Shown: one piece after another, positions 53,509-62,362 of the stretch
How positions within the stretch are numbered: position 1 is the stretch's first letter
How the letters are laid out: each line of letters starts with the position of its first letter
NCBI RefSeq assembly: GCF_900095855.1
Contig: NZ_FMIY01000002.1
Location: 797,322-861,321, forward strand
DNA length: 64,000 nucleotides
Direction: 5' to 3'
Source of the DNA: Megasphaera coli
Lineage (GTDB): Bacteria; Bacillota; Negativicutes; Veillonellales; Megasphaeraceae
The notes under the pieces: model-generated
Databases searched by the model: none
Seen by the model: only the letters and a program-made list of their open reading frames with translations
Told to the model about the DNA's origin: nothing
Program-made: the position numbers and the translations under genes

Positions 53509-53537
53509 AGTGTAGCCGACGGAGCGGCTTTTGTCAA
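53509..53537 (-). promoter_or_regulatory. Promoter of the queuosine-precursor operon
   Basis: A perfect TTGACA (53532-53537) and TACACT (53509-53514) on the minus strand are 17 bases apart. The transcript would begin near 53502, just before the aptamer. Confidence 0.85.
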
Positions 53538-53542
53538 TTAGA

Positions 53543-53575
53543 AGAAGCCTCTCCGTTCTTGTCGGAAAGGCTTCT
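53543..53575 (-). terminator. Hairpin upstream of the que promoter, probable terminator
   Basis: AGAAGCCTcTCCG and CGGAaAGGCTTCT pair with one mismatch. The T run is only moderate (TTCTTCTAATT). It follows the ene-reductase gene, read on the minus strand from the right. Confidence 0.6.
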
Positions 53576-53600
53576 TTCATAACGAGTTACAGGCCGCATA

Positions 53601-54605
53601 TTATTCATTAATCAAGTCGGCTGCGTAATTCGCCTTCGCAAGCAGCATGCGGCCGATGCCTATAAGATCCGCATCGCCGGCATTTAAAATGTCTTCCGCA
53701 GCGGCACGTGTCTTAATGCCGCCCGTCACGAGAACGGGAATGGAAACAGCTTCCTTAGCGGCGTGCGATACGTCGCGGTACCATCCCTCTTGTGTATTGC
53801 CGGGACGTGTAAATCCGTTAGCACCGCCGGAAATGCTGATCAGGTCCGCTCCGGCCGCTTCAAACCGCTTGGCTGCAGCTCCGACGTCATCAATAACCGC
53901 TCCGCCCGGCATGTCGTCCACGGCACCCAGGCGAATAGAGACGATAAAATCGCCGCCTACGGCCTTGCGCACGGCTTCCAGGATCTCCGTCTGCAGCTGC
54001 GTACGTCCTTCTATCGCAGCTCCCGTATAGGCATCAGTACGATGATTCATGAGGGGCGAATAAAATTCGCTCAGCAAATAGGAATGGGCACTGTGGATTT
54101 CGACACCTGCAAAGCCTGCCGCTTTGACGCGCAGCGCTGCCGCCACGAATTGGTCTTTAACCGTATTGATGTCGTCCTGCGTCATTTCATGAGGCAGAAC
54201 CGGTGTTTTGTCTTTATAGCGCCTTACAATATCCGGGCGCCTGTTGGGTACTGCCGACGGCGCTATGGCCTGCGCATCCAGTGCGGCTTCGTTGGCGCTG
54301 CCGCCGTGATTGATCTGCACTAGACCGACCGTCCCGTTCACCTGTACGGCGGCGGCCAATTTCTTCAAGGCTTCAATATCGCTGTCACGGGCGACGGAAA
54401 CCTGTTCCGCTTCCGCTCTGCCTACTTCGGAAATGTAGCTGTGCTCCGTAATAATCATGCCGATGGCACCCGTAGCGGCGCGGTCTTTATAATAAGCGAG
54501 TGTCTTATCAACCAACCCCCTGCCGAATCCGGTTGCCATAGGCGGCATGACAATACGGGATTGCAACGTATATGGACCTACTTTAATCGTATCTGTTATT
54601 TTCAT
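53601..54605 (-). CDS. NADH:flavin oxidoreductase, Old Yellow Enzyme family
   Basis: The 334-residue FMN barrel starts MKITDTIKVGPYTLQSRIVM and includes MPPMATGFGRGLVDKT, LVQINHGGSANEAAL, GVEIHSAHSYLLSEFYSPL with the HxxxY-type ligand pair, and VLVTGGIKTRAAAEDIL. It has no C-terminal iron-sulfur/FAD extension, so it is the short ene-reductase form. GGGGAGGG stands upstream; the ATG at 54608 would sit too near it. Substrate unknown. Confidence 0.9.
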   Translation of the reverse strand: MKITDTIKVGPYTLQSRIVMPPMATGFGRGLVDKTLAYYKDRAATGAIGMIITEHSYISEVGRAEAEQVSVARDSDIEALKKLAAAVQVNGTVGLVQINHGGSANEAALDAQAIAPSAVPNRRPDIVRRYKDKTPVLPHEMTQDDINTVKDQFVAAALRVKAAGFAGVEIHSAHSYLLSEFYSPLMNHRTDAYTGAAIEGRTQLQTEILEAVRKAVGGDFIVSIRLGAVDDMPGGAVIDDVGAAAKRFEAAGADLISISGGANGFTRPGNTQEGWYRDVSHAAKEAVSIPVLVTGGIKTRAAAEDILNAGDADLIGIGRMLLAKANYAADLINE

Positions 54606-54636
54606 CATGCCCTCCCCATTTATCAAGAGATTCCGT

Positions 54637-55560
54637 TCAAGGAACGCCCAAAATTCGTACTTCCGTTTCCAACCGCACGCCGTGCACCTCATGGACGCGC
54701 CGCTGTACCTCATGAATGACGGCGAGTACGTCCGCTGCCGTCGCATTGCCCCTGTTGACGACAAAGCCCGCGTGTTTCGTAGACACTTCCGCATCGCCGT
54801 GAGAAAATCCCTTCAGTCCCGTCTGATCGATGAGTGTCCCTGCAAAATACCCGGGCGGGCGCTTGAAGGTGCTGCCGGCACTGTGCATTTCAAGAGGCTG
54901 CTTCGCCAATCGCTTTTCCGTAAACTCGTTCATCTTTTCCCGAATGACCTCTTTATCACCATACTGCAGCCGGAGCTCCACTTCAACGACAAATTCCTGA
55001 AGCCGCTGAAACATACTCGTCCGATAGGAAAAACCGAGCTTTTCCGCTTCATACGTCGTCACACCTCCGTGACCGTTAACAGTGCGCACGCGAAAAACAA
55101 TGTTGCTCATTTCGCCGCCGTAGGCGCCGGCATTCATGAATACGGCACCGCCGATGGTACCCGGAATGCCGCAGGCAAACTCCGCTCCTGTAAGCGCATT
55201 CTGACAGGCAAAGTCACAAACATCGGCAAGCATATAGCCCGAAGCGGCGTGAATCTTATTGTCGTGGCAGGAAAGAACGCGCTTCATCTCGTTAAGCTGA
55301 ATAACGACACCGCGAATACCGCCGTCCAGAACGAGCACGTTCGATCCGCCGCCGAGGACGGTCAGCGGCAGTGATGCCGCCCGTGCCGCCCGTATGGCCA
55401 GGGACAGTTCCTTAACCGATTTCGGCTGCACCAACACGTCCGCCGGCCCGCCGACGGCAAAGGTCGTATGTCTGCACATGGGCTCATCCGGCAATATTCG
55501 CTCTGCCGGCATGTCCGCACCGAGACGATCTATAAATTCTCCAACAGCCTTACCGGTCAA
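54637..55560 (-). CDS. murB: UDP-N-acetylenolpyruvoylglucosamine reductase MurB
   Basis: MurB completes UDP-MurNAc. The 307-residue type II enzyme has the FAD-binding segments HTTFAVGGPADVLVQPKSV, VLGGGSNVLVLDGGIRG, FACGIPGTIGGAVFMNAGAY, the SYRTSMFQ region, and the C-terminal AGSTFKRPPGYFAGTLID. It overlaps the YlbF-family gene by 11 bases. Confidence 0.96.
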   Translation of the reverse strand: MTGKAVGEFIDRLGADMPAERILPDEPMCRHTTFAVGGPADVLVQPKSVKELSLAIRAARAASLPLTVLGGGSNVLVLDGGIRGVVIQLNEMKRVLSCHDNKIHAASGYMLADVCDFACQNALTGAEFACGIPGTIGGAVFMNAGAYGGEMSNIVFRVRTVNGHGGVTTYEAEKLGFSYRTSMFQRLQEFVVEVELRLQYGDKEVIREKMNEFTEKRLAKQPLEMHSAGSTFKRPPGYFAGTLIDQTGLKGFSHGDAEVSTKHAGFVVNRGNATAADVLAVIHEVQRRVHEVHGVRLETEVRILGVP

Positions 55561-55900
55561 GAATGCTCATCCCTTCCGCCATAGAATCCTGAATGATTTG
55601 ATAAATTTCGCCGGCCTTGGACTGCCATTTATTATATGCCTGTAAATATTCCATAGCCGTAGGCCTGTTTTTAAGGATTTTCGCCAACCGGTTGAGTTCT
55701 TCAATCTTTTTCTTTACGGGCTTGTCCCCCATGGATTGGGCATAGGCGAGTTTTGCCTGAAGAACCAGGTAATCACGCACGTGTATGCGCGTTGCCGCTT
55801 CTTGGTCCAGTTTTTCACCTGCCGCCAAGAGCGCTTTATAGTCTTCGCAGTCTTTTACTGCCGCTGCCAGAGCGTCGGCTTTCTCGTATATCGCTTCCAT
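55550..55900 (-). CDS. YlbF/YmcA-family protein
   Basis: The 116-residue helical protein (IYEKADALAAAVKDCEDYKA; LVLQAKLAYAQSMGDKPVKK; NRLAKILKNRPTAMEYLQAY) matches the Com_YlbF family. In Bacillus the YlbF-YmcA-YaaT complex assists RNase Y in mRNA maturation. Only one member is visible here; rny lies elsewhere in this window. It is 14 bases downstream of trmL. Confidence 0.85.
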   Translation of the reverse strand: MEAIYEKADALAAAVKDCEDYKALLAAGEKLDQEAATRIHVRDYLVLQAKLAYAQSMGDKPVKKKIEELNRLAKILKNRPTAMEYLQAYNKWQSKAGEIYQIIQDSMAEGMSILDR

Positions 55901-55914
55901 TATAAATTCCTCGT

Positions 55915-56403
55915 TTAACGTAAATGTTCAATTCCTGTACCGCCTTTGGCAAGATCGGGAAAATCAAGCTGCCGCAGGGCTTCGTACGAAACGACGGCGA
56001 CGGCGTTGGATAAGTTGAGGCTGCGCGCCTCGTCGATCATGGGAATGCGGAAACAGTTTTCCTTATTGGCCTTCAGCAAGCTTTCAGGCAGGCCCTTTGT
56101 CTCCTTGCCGAAGACAAGCATGTCGTCGGGCTGAAAGCGAATATCCGCATAGCATTTATCGGACTTCGTCGTCAAATAGAAATAACGGTTTGCCTTATAC
56201 TTTTCCTGTAATTGCGCAAAATTTTCGTGTACTTCCAGGTCGAGAAGCTCCCAATAGTCAAGACCGGCCCGCTTCAAGTACTTGTCTTCCAGTGAAAAGC
56301 CCAGGGGCTTCACTAAATGTAAGGTAATATGGTTGGCCGCACAAAGGCGGGAAATATTTCCCGTATTCCCCGGTATTTCCGGCTCTACCATGACAATATG
56401 CAT
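55915..56403 (-). CDS. trmL: tRNA (cytidine/uridine-34-2'-O)-methyltransferase TrmL
   Basis: The 162-residue SPOUT enzyme starts MHIVMVEPEIPGNTGNISRL and has KPLGFSLEDKYLKRAGLDYW, LVFGKETKGLPESLL and FRIPMIDEARSLNLSNAVAV, the three SPOUT motifs of the TrmL/YibK group. It methylates the wobble ribose of tRNA-Leu isoacceptors. It has its own promoter at 56425. Confidence 0.94.
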   Translation of the reverse strand: MHIVMVEPEIPGNTGNISRLCAANHITLHLVKPLGFSLEDKYLKRAGLDYWELLDLEVHENFAQLQEKYKANRYFYLTTKSDKCYADIRFQPDDMLVFGKETKGLPESLLKANKENCFRIPMIDEARSLNLSNAVAVVSYEALRQLDFPDLAKGGTGIEHLR

Positions 56404-56424
56404 AACCTATCACACTCCGCCATC

Positions 56425-56453
56425 ATTGTACAGGATGAGGCGCCTAAAGACAA
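56425..56453 (-). promoter_or_regulatory. Promoter of trmL-ylbF-murB
   Basis: TTGTCT (56448-56453) and TACAAT (56425-56430) on the minus strand are 17 bases apart, 22 bases before the trmL start and beginning right after hemW. Confidence 0.6.
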
Positions 56454-56461
56454 GAGCGCGG

Positions 56462-57583
56462 TCAGCGTAAAAACCTGCCGAACACATAATTGCCGTATGG
56501 CAGTCCCCGCTTCGTCAGCTTATAACCTCTTGCGGTCTTTTCCAAAAAACCTTTTGCCCTGAGCTCCGGCAGCACCGGGCCGAAAGCGGCTTCCACGGTC
56601 CTGCCGAAAAGGTCCCGAAAACGATTGCCGTCAATACCGTCGCGCATGCGCAGGGCAAGAAAGCAGTAATCTTCTTCGCCCCGTTCGGTGTCTATATCTT
56701 CCTTTTCCGCCACAACGGATGTTTTGCCCGCCTGTTTAATGTATACCGGAATATTGCTTTCATTGGCAAAACGCGTCTTCCCGTCAAAAGAGTGGGCCGA
56801 CGCGCCGAAACCGATGTACGGCTCGTAAGTCCAATACTTTATATTGTGGCGCGACGCATAGCCGGGCCGGCAATAAGCGGATATCTCGTAGTGTACAAAA
56901 CCGCTTGCCGCCATAGCTTCCCGAATAAGCGTGCCTGCCGCTTCCACTTCCTCAACGGAAGGAAGCGACACCCTGCCTGCCGCAACAAGGCGCTCCAAGG
57001 GCGTGTGCGCTTCTACGATGAGGCTGTACAGGGATGCGTGCGTAATCGGTAAAGACAGAAGCGTTTCCACGTCGCACCGCAGGGCGGCCGCGGACTGCCC
57101 CGGCAGTCCGTATATAAGGTCGACGGAAATATTTCCGATGCCTGCGGCATACACATCTTCCACGGCGCGTACGGCCTCTTCCGCCGTATGGATGCGGCGC
57201 AGGAAGCGAAGCGTTTCATCACCAAAGGACTGAACACCCAAACTGACGCGGTTTATGCCGAGAGCCGCCAGCTCTTTCGCATATTCTTTGTCCATGCTGT
57301 CCGGATTGGCTTCAAGTGTAATTTCCGCATCCGCTCCAAGAGAAAAGGTCGCCCGTACGGCCGCCATAATCCGATCGACTTGCTCAGCCGTCAAAAGTGA
57401 CGGCGTACCGCCGCCGAAGTAGAGAGTATCCGCTTCTCCGCCCGCATAGGAAGAGGCGCCGATTTCCCGGCACAGGGCAGCCACATAGTCTTCCTGATAT
57501 GACGAAATGCCTCCGTATGACGGGAAGTCACAATAGAGGCATTTCTGCATGCAAAACGGAATATGTACGTATATCCCCGTCAT
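56462..57583 (-). CDS. hemW: HemW-like radical-SAM protein
   Basis: The 373-residue protein starts [20 protein letters not shown] with the C-x3-C-x2-C cluster motif, then FGGGTPSLL, EANPDSMDKEYAKEL and GVQSFGDETLRFL. HemW binds heme and inserts it into proteins; it lacks the oxygen-independent coproporphyrinogen oxidase N-terminus of HemN. Start and lepA stop overlap by one base, and lepA-hemW is a common pair in Firmicutes. Confidence 0.92.
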   Translation of the reverse strand: MTGIYVHIPFCMQKCLYCDFPSYGGISSYQEDYVAALCREIGASSYAGGEADTLYFGGGTPSLLTAEQVDRIMAAVRATFSLGADAEITLEANPDSMDKEYAKELAALGINRVSLGVQSFGDETLRFLRRIHTAEEAVRAVEDVYAAGIGNISVDLIYGLPGQSAAALRCDVETLLSLPITHASLYSLIVEAHTPLERLVAAGRVSLPSVEEVEAAGTLIREAMAASGFVHYEISAYCRPGYASRHNIKYWTYEPYIGFGASAHSFDGKTRFANESNIPVYIKQAGKTSVVAEKEDIDTERGEEDYCFLALRMRDGIDGNRFRDLFGRTVEAAFGPVLPELRAKGFLEKTARGYKLTKRGLPYGNYVFGRFLR

Positions 57584-59385
57584 TATGTATCATCCACCTG
57601 CAGTACCGCCATAAAGGCTTCCTGCGGGATTTCCACACTGCCTACCTGTTTCATGCGTTTCTTCCCTTCCTTCTGCTTTTCCAGAAGCTTGCGCTTGCGG
57701 GAAATATCGCCGCCGTAGCACTTTGCCAGGACGTCCTTGCGCAGGGCCGCCACGTTTTCGCGGGCAATGATCTTATTGCCTATGGCCGCCTGAACGGGGA
57801 TTTGAAAGAGCTGCCGCGGAATGAGACCGCGCAACTTTTCCACCAGCCCTCTGCCGCGGCGAACGGCAAAGTCCTTGTGCACGATAACGCTCAATGCGTC
57901 GACGACGTCGCCGTTAATGAGAATATCCATCTTCACCATGGGCGACGTGCGATAACCGTCAAGCTCGTAATCCAAGGATGCATATCCCTTCGTCGCCGAC
58001 TTAAGAACGTCAAAATAATCGTAGAGAATTTCGCAAAGAGGCAAGTCATAAACAAGAGATACCCGCGTGTCGTCGAGATAGTCCATGGTTACGTACTGGC
58101 CGCGCCGGTTCTGCGATATTTCCATAACCGTGCCGACCATTTCCTTGGGAATGATAATAGTCGTCTTCACGTACGGCTCTTCAATATGCTCTATCCTCGT
58201 CATTTCCGGCAAGAATGCCGGATTGTCGACAGTCGTCATCTTGCCGTCCGTCGTATAGACCCGGTAAATAACGGACGGCGCAGTCGTAATCAGGGCCAGG
58301 CCGTATTCCCGTTCGAGCCTCTCTTTGATGACATCCATGTGAAGGAGCCCCAAAAAACCGCAGCGGAAGCCGAAGCCGAGGGCCGTTGATGTTTCAGGTT
58401 CATAGAGGAGGGCGGCGTCATTGAGGTTGAGCTTTTCCAAGGCGTCCCGCAGGTTATCGTAGTCGCTCGTATCGGCCGGATAGAGGCCGCAGTAAACCAT
58501 GGGCGCCGCCGGCCGATAGCCAGGCAAAGGCTCCGTCGCCGCCTTGTCCGCCTCGGTAACCGTATCACCGACGCGGCAATCGCGGACATTCTTCATGCTT
58601 GCCGCAAAATAGCCGACGCTGCCGCATTCCAGGTCTTTTACCGGATACATGCGCGGCAGAAAGACGCCCGTTTCAATAACTTCAAACTCCTTGCCCGACG
58701 ACATCATGCGAATCGTATCACCCGTCTTGAGGGATCCTTCCATAATACGGATATTGGCGATGGCACCCTTATACGGATCAAAATGGGAGTCGAAGATGAG
58801 AGCCCGCAAGGGCTTGCCGCTCTCGTCCTTGGGCTCGGGAATCTTCGTGACGATTTCTTCCAGCACTTTGTCCACGCCGAAGCCCGTCTTGGCGCTGACC
58901 ATGACGGCTTCGGACGTGTCGAGACCGATGACGTCTTCAATTTCCCTGCACACCCGTTCCGGGTCGGCACTGGGAAGATCGACTTTATTGATAATGGGGA
59001 TGATTTCCAAATCGTGCTCGAGGGCCAAGTAAACGTTGGCCAAGGTCTGGGCTTCCACGCCCTGTGTTGCGTCGACGACGAGGAGTGCCCCCTCGCAGGC
59101 TGCCAGACTGCGGGATACTTCGTAGTTAAAATCGACGTGTCCCGGCGTGTCGATGAGGTTCAACGTATATTGGTGCCCGTCTTCGGCGTCATACAAAAGC
59201 CGCGCCGACTGTGCCTTAATCGTAATGCCCCGCTCCCGTTCGAGGTCCATCGTGTCGAGGAGCTGTTCTTCCATTTCCCGCCGCGTCACGGTGCCGGTCA
59301 TTTCCAGCAGGCGGTCGGCCAGGGTCGATTTGCCGTGATCGATATGCGCGATAATGGAAAAGTTGCGAATATATTTCGTTGCCAC
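57583..59385 (-). CDS. lepA: Elongation factor 4 (LepA)
   Basis: The 600-residue translational GTPase has G1 [14 protein letters not shown], the [12 protein letters not shown] switch, [12 protein letters not shown] and [10 protein letters not shown]. Its C-terminal LepA-specific domain ([20 protein letters not shown]-like; [20 protein letters not shown]) is complete. It acts in ribosome assembly or back-translocation. The start is a GTG with GGAGATCC upstream. Confidence 0.98.
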   Translation of the reverse strand: MATKYIRNFSIIAHIDHGKSTLADRLLEMTGTVTRREMEEQLLDTMDLERERGITIKAQSARLLYDAEDGHQYTLNLIDTPGHVDFNYEVSRSLAACEGALLVVDATQGVEAQTLANVYLALEHDLEIIPIINKVDLPSADPERVCREIEDVIGLDTSEAVMVSAKTGFGVDKVLEEIVTKIPEPKDESGKPLRALIFDSHFDPYKGAIANIRIMEGSLKTGDTIRMMSSGKEFEVIETGVFLPRMYPVKDLECGSVGYFAASMKNVRDCRVGDTVTEADKAATEPLPGYRPAAPMVYCGLYPADTSDYDNLRDALEKLNLNDAALLYEPETSTALGFGFRCGFLGLLHMDVIKERLEREYGLALITTAPSVIYRVYTTDGKMTTVDNPAFLPEMTRIEHIEEPYVKTTIIIPKEMVGTVMEISQNRRGQYVTMDYLDDTRVSLVYDLPLCEILYDYFDVLKSATKGYASLDYELDGYRTSPMVKMDILINGDVVDALSVIVHKDFAVRRGRGLVEKLRGLIPRQLFQIPVQAAIGNKIIARENVAALRKDVLAKCYGGDISRKRKLLEKQKEGKKRMKQVGSVEIPQEAFMAVLQVDDT

Positions 59386-59401
59386 TGTGGGATCTCCTTT
59401 A

Positions 59402-60478
59402 TTATATAATTACACCGCCGCCTAAGACGCGGTCACCGTCGTACAGCACCAATGCCTGCCCTGCCGTCACCGCCCGCTGCGGTTTGTCAAACTCCGCTTC
59501 CAGTCCGTCTCCGTCGGGATAGACACGGCAAGCCGCTTCCTCGGCTGCATAACGTATTTTGCCGTACGCCCGAAAGGGCTTTGTCGGCGTTTCTTCGACC
59601 CACGTCGCTGATTTTGCCCTTACGCGCGTGGAAAATAAATCTCTTTCGCCGCCGACGACGACACGGTTATGCACCTTGTCGAGAGCAATTACGTAGTACG
59701 GGCCGCCGGGTCCGCCGATGCCGAGGCCGCGCCGCTGACCGACGGTATAGGCCGCAATACCTTTATGGCGGCCGACGACCTTGCCCCTTATATCTACAAA
59801 ATCACCGGCTTTAAAAATGTCAGGCGATACCCTTTCCAAAAAGCCTTTATAGTCATTATCCGGAATAAAACAGATATCCTGGCTTTCGGGCTTATTAAAG
59901 ACCGGCAGTTTCCACTGCTTCGCCAGTTCCCGGGCCCTTGTCTTTTCAATATGCGCCATGGGAAACAGCAGGTGCGGCAGTATATCCTGCGTCAGCTGAT
60001 AGAGTACGTACGTCTGGTCCTTGTGCAGATCCTCGCCGCGCCGCAGCGTATACAATTGCCGCTTTTCATCGTAGATGACGCGCGCATAATGGCCCGTCGC
60101 AAGAAAATCGGCACCGAACTGCTGCGCCTGCTCCCAAAGGAGACCGAATTTGATGAATTTATTGCATGCAATACAGGGATTCGGCGTCTCGCCGCGGGCA
60201 TATAAATCGACGAAATAGTCGATGACGTCACGTCGGAACATGTCGCGAAAATCAAGGGTATAGTGAGGAATGCCCAGAATAGTCGCTACGGTCTTGGCGT
60301 CGTCCACGGAGTCGAGAGAGCAGCAGGCGTGAACGTTATTTTCCACACGGCACGACGGCTCTTCCTCCCACAAACGCAGCGTAATGCCGATGACGTCATA
60401 CCCCTCGCGCCGCAAGAGGCCGGCTGCAACGGAGCTGTCCACACCGCCGCTCATGGCGACGGCCGCGCATTTAGCCAT
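59402..60478 (-). CDS. mnmA: tRNA-specific 2-thiouridylase MnmA
   Basis: MnmA thiolates U34 of Lys, Glu and Gln tRNAs. The 358 residues have the PP-loop [15 protein letters not shown], the first catalytic Cys region [15 protein letters not shown], and the second Cys in [14 protein letters not shown]. The ATG at 60478 overlaps the end of the cysteine desulfurase gene by eight bases, fitting direct sulfur supply from that enzyme. Confidence 0.96.
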   Translation of the reverse strand: MAKCAAVAMSGGVDSSVAAGLLRREGYDVIGITLRLWEEEPSCRVENNVHACCSLDSVDDAKTVATILGIPHYTLDFRDMFRRDVIDYFVDLYARGETPNPCIACNKFIKFGLLWEQAQQFGADFLATGHYARVIYDEKRQLYTLRRGEDLHKDQTYVLYQLTQDILPHLLFPMAHIEKTRARELAKQWKLPVFNKPESQDICFIPDNDYKGFLERVSPDIFKAGDFVDIRGKVVGRHKGIAAYTVGQRRGLGIGGPGGPYYVIALDKVHNRVVVGGERDLFSTRVRAKSATWVEETPTKPFRAYGKIRYAAEEAACRVYPDGDGLEAEFDKPQRAVTAGQALVLYDGDRVLGGGVII

Positions 60479-61616
60479 GGTTCGGCTCCTCTCCCGCAAT
60501 AGTGCGTATAATCTCTATGGCCTTCCTTATGTCGGCCTCAGTCGTATCTTTTCCCAAGGACAGGCGCACACTGCCGTACAGCGCCTCACCTCCAAGGCCC
60601 ATGGCCGTAAGAACGTGAGACGGCTGTGCCGCCCCCGATTCACAGGCCGACCCGGCCGACAAAGCGAGGCCCTTACGGTCCGCCGCAATGAGAACGACAG
60701 TCCTGTCCTTATGAGCAATAGAAAAATTAATAATATGGGGCAACGAATTTTCCAATGTGCCGTTCAGGCAATATGTTTCGCTGCCTGCAATGAGTTCTTT
60801 ATAGAAAAGAGCCTTTAAGGCGTACGCATGACGTACGCGTTTTTCTCCTTCGGCGGCAAGGAGTTCGCAGGCCTTGCCGAAGCCGACGAGGGCCGCCACG
60901 TTCTCCGTCCCCGCCCGCAGATGCCGTTCCTGCGGGCCGCCGTACATATCCGGCTGAAGCTCAAGACCGCGGCGGATGTAAAGGGCGCCGCATCCCTTCG
61001 GGCCGTACACCTTATGAGCCGCCACACTGAGAAGATCAATATGCCGGGTCAAGGGATGCAGCGGGAGCCAACCGAAGCCCTGGACGGCGTCGACATGAAA
61101 GACGATACCTGCTTCGTGAGCTATAGCACCGATTTCTTCAATAGGCTGAACCATGCCGGTTTCGTTATTTGCCGCCATGACGGAAATGAGAACCGTATCG
61201 TCCCTAAGGGCCTGTCGTACGGAATCGGGCGCAACGCGACCGTCCGCTCCTACCGGTAAAATCGTGAGGTCATATCCCTTTTCCGCCAAGGCCTTAAAGG
61301 TCTGCAGGACCGCGGCGTGCTCGACAGCCGTCGTAACGATATGACCGCCGCCCGGACAGCTTGCGCGCAAATAACCGAGGACGGCCAAGTTGTCCGCTTC
61401 CGTGCCGCCGCCCGTAAAGACGATGTCCTTCGCATCCACATTCAGAACGGTCGCCACCTGACGCCGTGCCGTCTGCACGGCTGCCCGTGCGGTTTGCCCG
61501 AAGCGGTGCAGACTGGAAGGATTGCCGAATTCACTTGTCAAATAAGGCATCATCGCCGCCAGGACGCGTTCATCAAGAGGCGTTGTTGCCGCATAGTCCA
61601 AGTATATGCGCTCCAT
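60471..61616 (-). CDS. Cysteine desulfurase (NifS/IscS-like)
   Basis: The 381-residue PLP enzyme has ERIYLDYAATTPLDERVLAA, VFTGGGTEADNLAVLGYL, the PLP lysine in LLSVAAHKVYGPKGCGALYI, and the mobile Cys loop SAGSACESGAAQPSHVLTAM. The PLP lysine region and loop Cys are both intact. Coupling to mnmA suggests tRNA thiolation; iron-sulfur assembly is also possible. No iscU or iscR gene is adjacent. Confidence 0.93.
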   Translation of the reverse strand: MERIYLDYAATTPLDERVLAAMMPYLTSEFGNPSSLHRFGQTARAAVQTARRQVATVLNVDAKDIVFTGGGTEADNLAVLGYLRASCPGGGHIVTTAVEHAAVLQTFKALAEKGYDLTILPVGADGRVAPDSVRQALRDDTVLISVMAANNETGMVQPIEEIGAIAHEAGIVFHVDAVQGFGWLPLHPLTRHIDLLSVAAHKVYGPKGCGALYIRRGLELQPDMYGGPQERHLRAGTENVAALVGFGKACELLAAEGEKRVRHAYALKALFYKELIAGSETYCLNGTLENSLPHIINFSIAHKDRTVVLIAADRKGLALSAGSACESGAAQPSHVLTAMGLGGEALYGSVRLSLGKDTTEADIRKAIEIIRTIAGEEPNHG

Positions 61617-61705
61617 GCGAATCTCCTCATAAAAATCTATCTTTTATCATATCACATAGGCGCCTTGCCGACCAGATAGGTCAACCTCGGAAATACATAT
61701 TTTCC

Positions 61706-61734
61706 TTGCTATGGAGCCCTATTCATGATAGAAT
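61706..61734 (+). promoter_or_regulatory. Promoter of tRNA-Arg
   Basis: TTGCTA (61706-61711) and TAGAAT (61729-61734, preceded by an extended TGA) are 17 bases apart, 17 bases before the tRNA. Confidence 0.6.
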
Positions 61735-61751
61735 GACGAAGTACGGCACAT

Positions 61752-61826
61752 GCGCCTATAGCTCAGGGGATAGAGCACCGGTCTCCGGAACCGGGTGCGC
61801 AGGTTCGAATCCTGCTAGGCGCACCA
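61752..61826 (+). tRNA. tRNA-Arg (anticodon CCG)
   Basis: GCGCCTA and TAGGCGC pair as the acceptor stem, followed by A and an encoded CCA. The D arm GCTC..GAGC, the anticodon stem CCGGT..ACCGG with loop CTCCGGA, and the T arm CAGG-TTCGAAT-CCTG are all present. The anticodon CCG reads CGG. Confidence 0.96.
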
Positions 61827-61828
61827 TA

Positions 61829-61878
61829 TACATAAAGAGGCTTCTCGAAAATATTTCGAGAAGCCTCTTTATGTATAT
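61829..61878. terminator. Long inverted repeat after tRNA-Arg, bidirectional terminator
   Basis: ATACATAAAGAGGCTTCTCG and its complement (CGAGAAGCCTCTTTATGTAT) pair perfectly around AAAATATTT. A/T-rich ends lie on both sides, so it can also close the EamA transporter transcript from the right. Confidence 0.75.
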
Positions 61879-61939
61879 ATCGGACATCACTCATACACTA
61901 TACCTATAGCCTAATAAGCGGCAGCCGTATGGTCTCGAT

Positions 61940-62353
61940 TTATAAGATCATGACAAAGGTTCCTGCCGTGATGAGGAAAGCGCCAATGATAACTTTCAAG
62001 GTTACCGTTTCGTGCAGGAAGATAAATGCCAGCACGATGGTAATGACGAGACTGAATTTATCTATCGGAACCACCTTGGATGCATCGCCCAGTTGAAGGG
62101 CCTTAAAGTAAAAGAGCCATGACGCGCCGGTGGCAAGACCGGAAAGGATTAAAAATATCCAGCTCTTTTTGGAAATGTCCGAAATCCCCTGCTGTGTTCC
62201 TGCAAAAAATACCATGCCCCACGCCATGACGAGGACGACGGCCGTGCGAATGGCCGTCGCCAAGGTCGAATTGATTCCGTCGAGGCCGACCTTGGCCAAA
62301 ACCGAGGTCAATGCCGCAAACAGGGCGGACAAAAGAGCATATACAAACCACAT
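61940..62353 (-). CDS. Half-size EamA-family transporter
   Basis: The 137-residue membrane protein contains one EamA domain of about five helices: MWFVYALLSALFAALTSVLA, GINSTLATAIRTAVVLVMAW, FLILSGLATGASWLFYFKAL, and a C-terminal VTLKVIIGAFLITAGTFVMI. Full drug/metabolite transporters have two such domains, so this one should dimerise. It starts nine bases after the end of the TerB-N gene. Substrate unknown. Confidence 0.88.
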   Translation of the reverse strand: MWFVYALLSALFAALTSVLAKVGLDGINSTLATAIRTAVVLVMAWGMVFFAGTQQGISDISKKSWIFLILSGLATGASWLFYFKALQLGDASKVVPIDKFSLVITIVLAFIFLHETVTLKVIIGAFLITAGTFVMIL

Positions 62354-62362
62354 AGTATCCCC

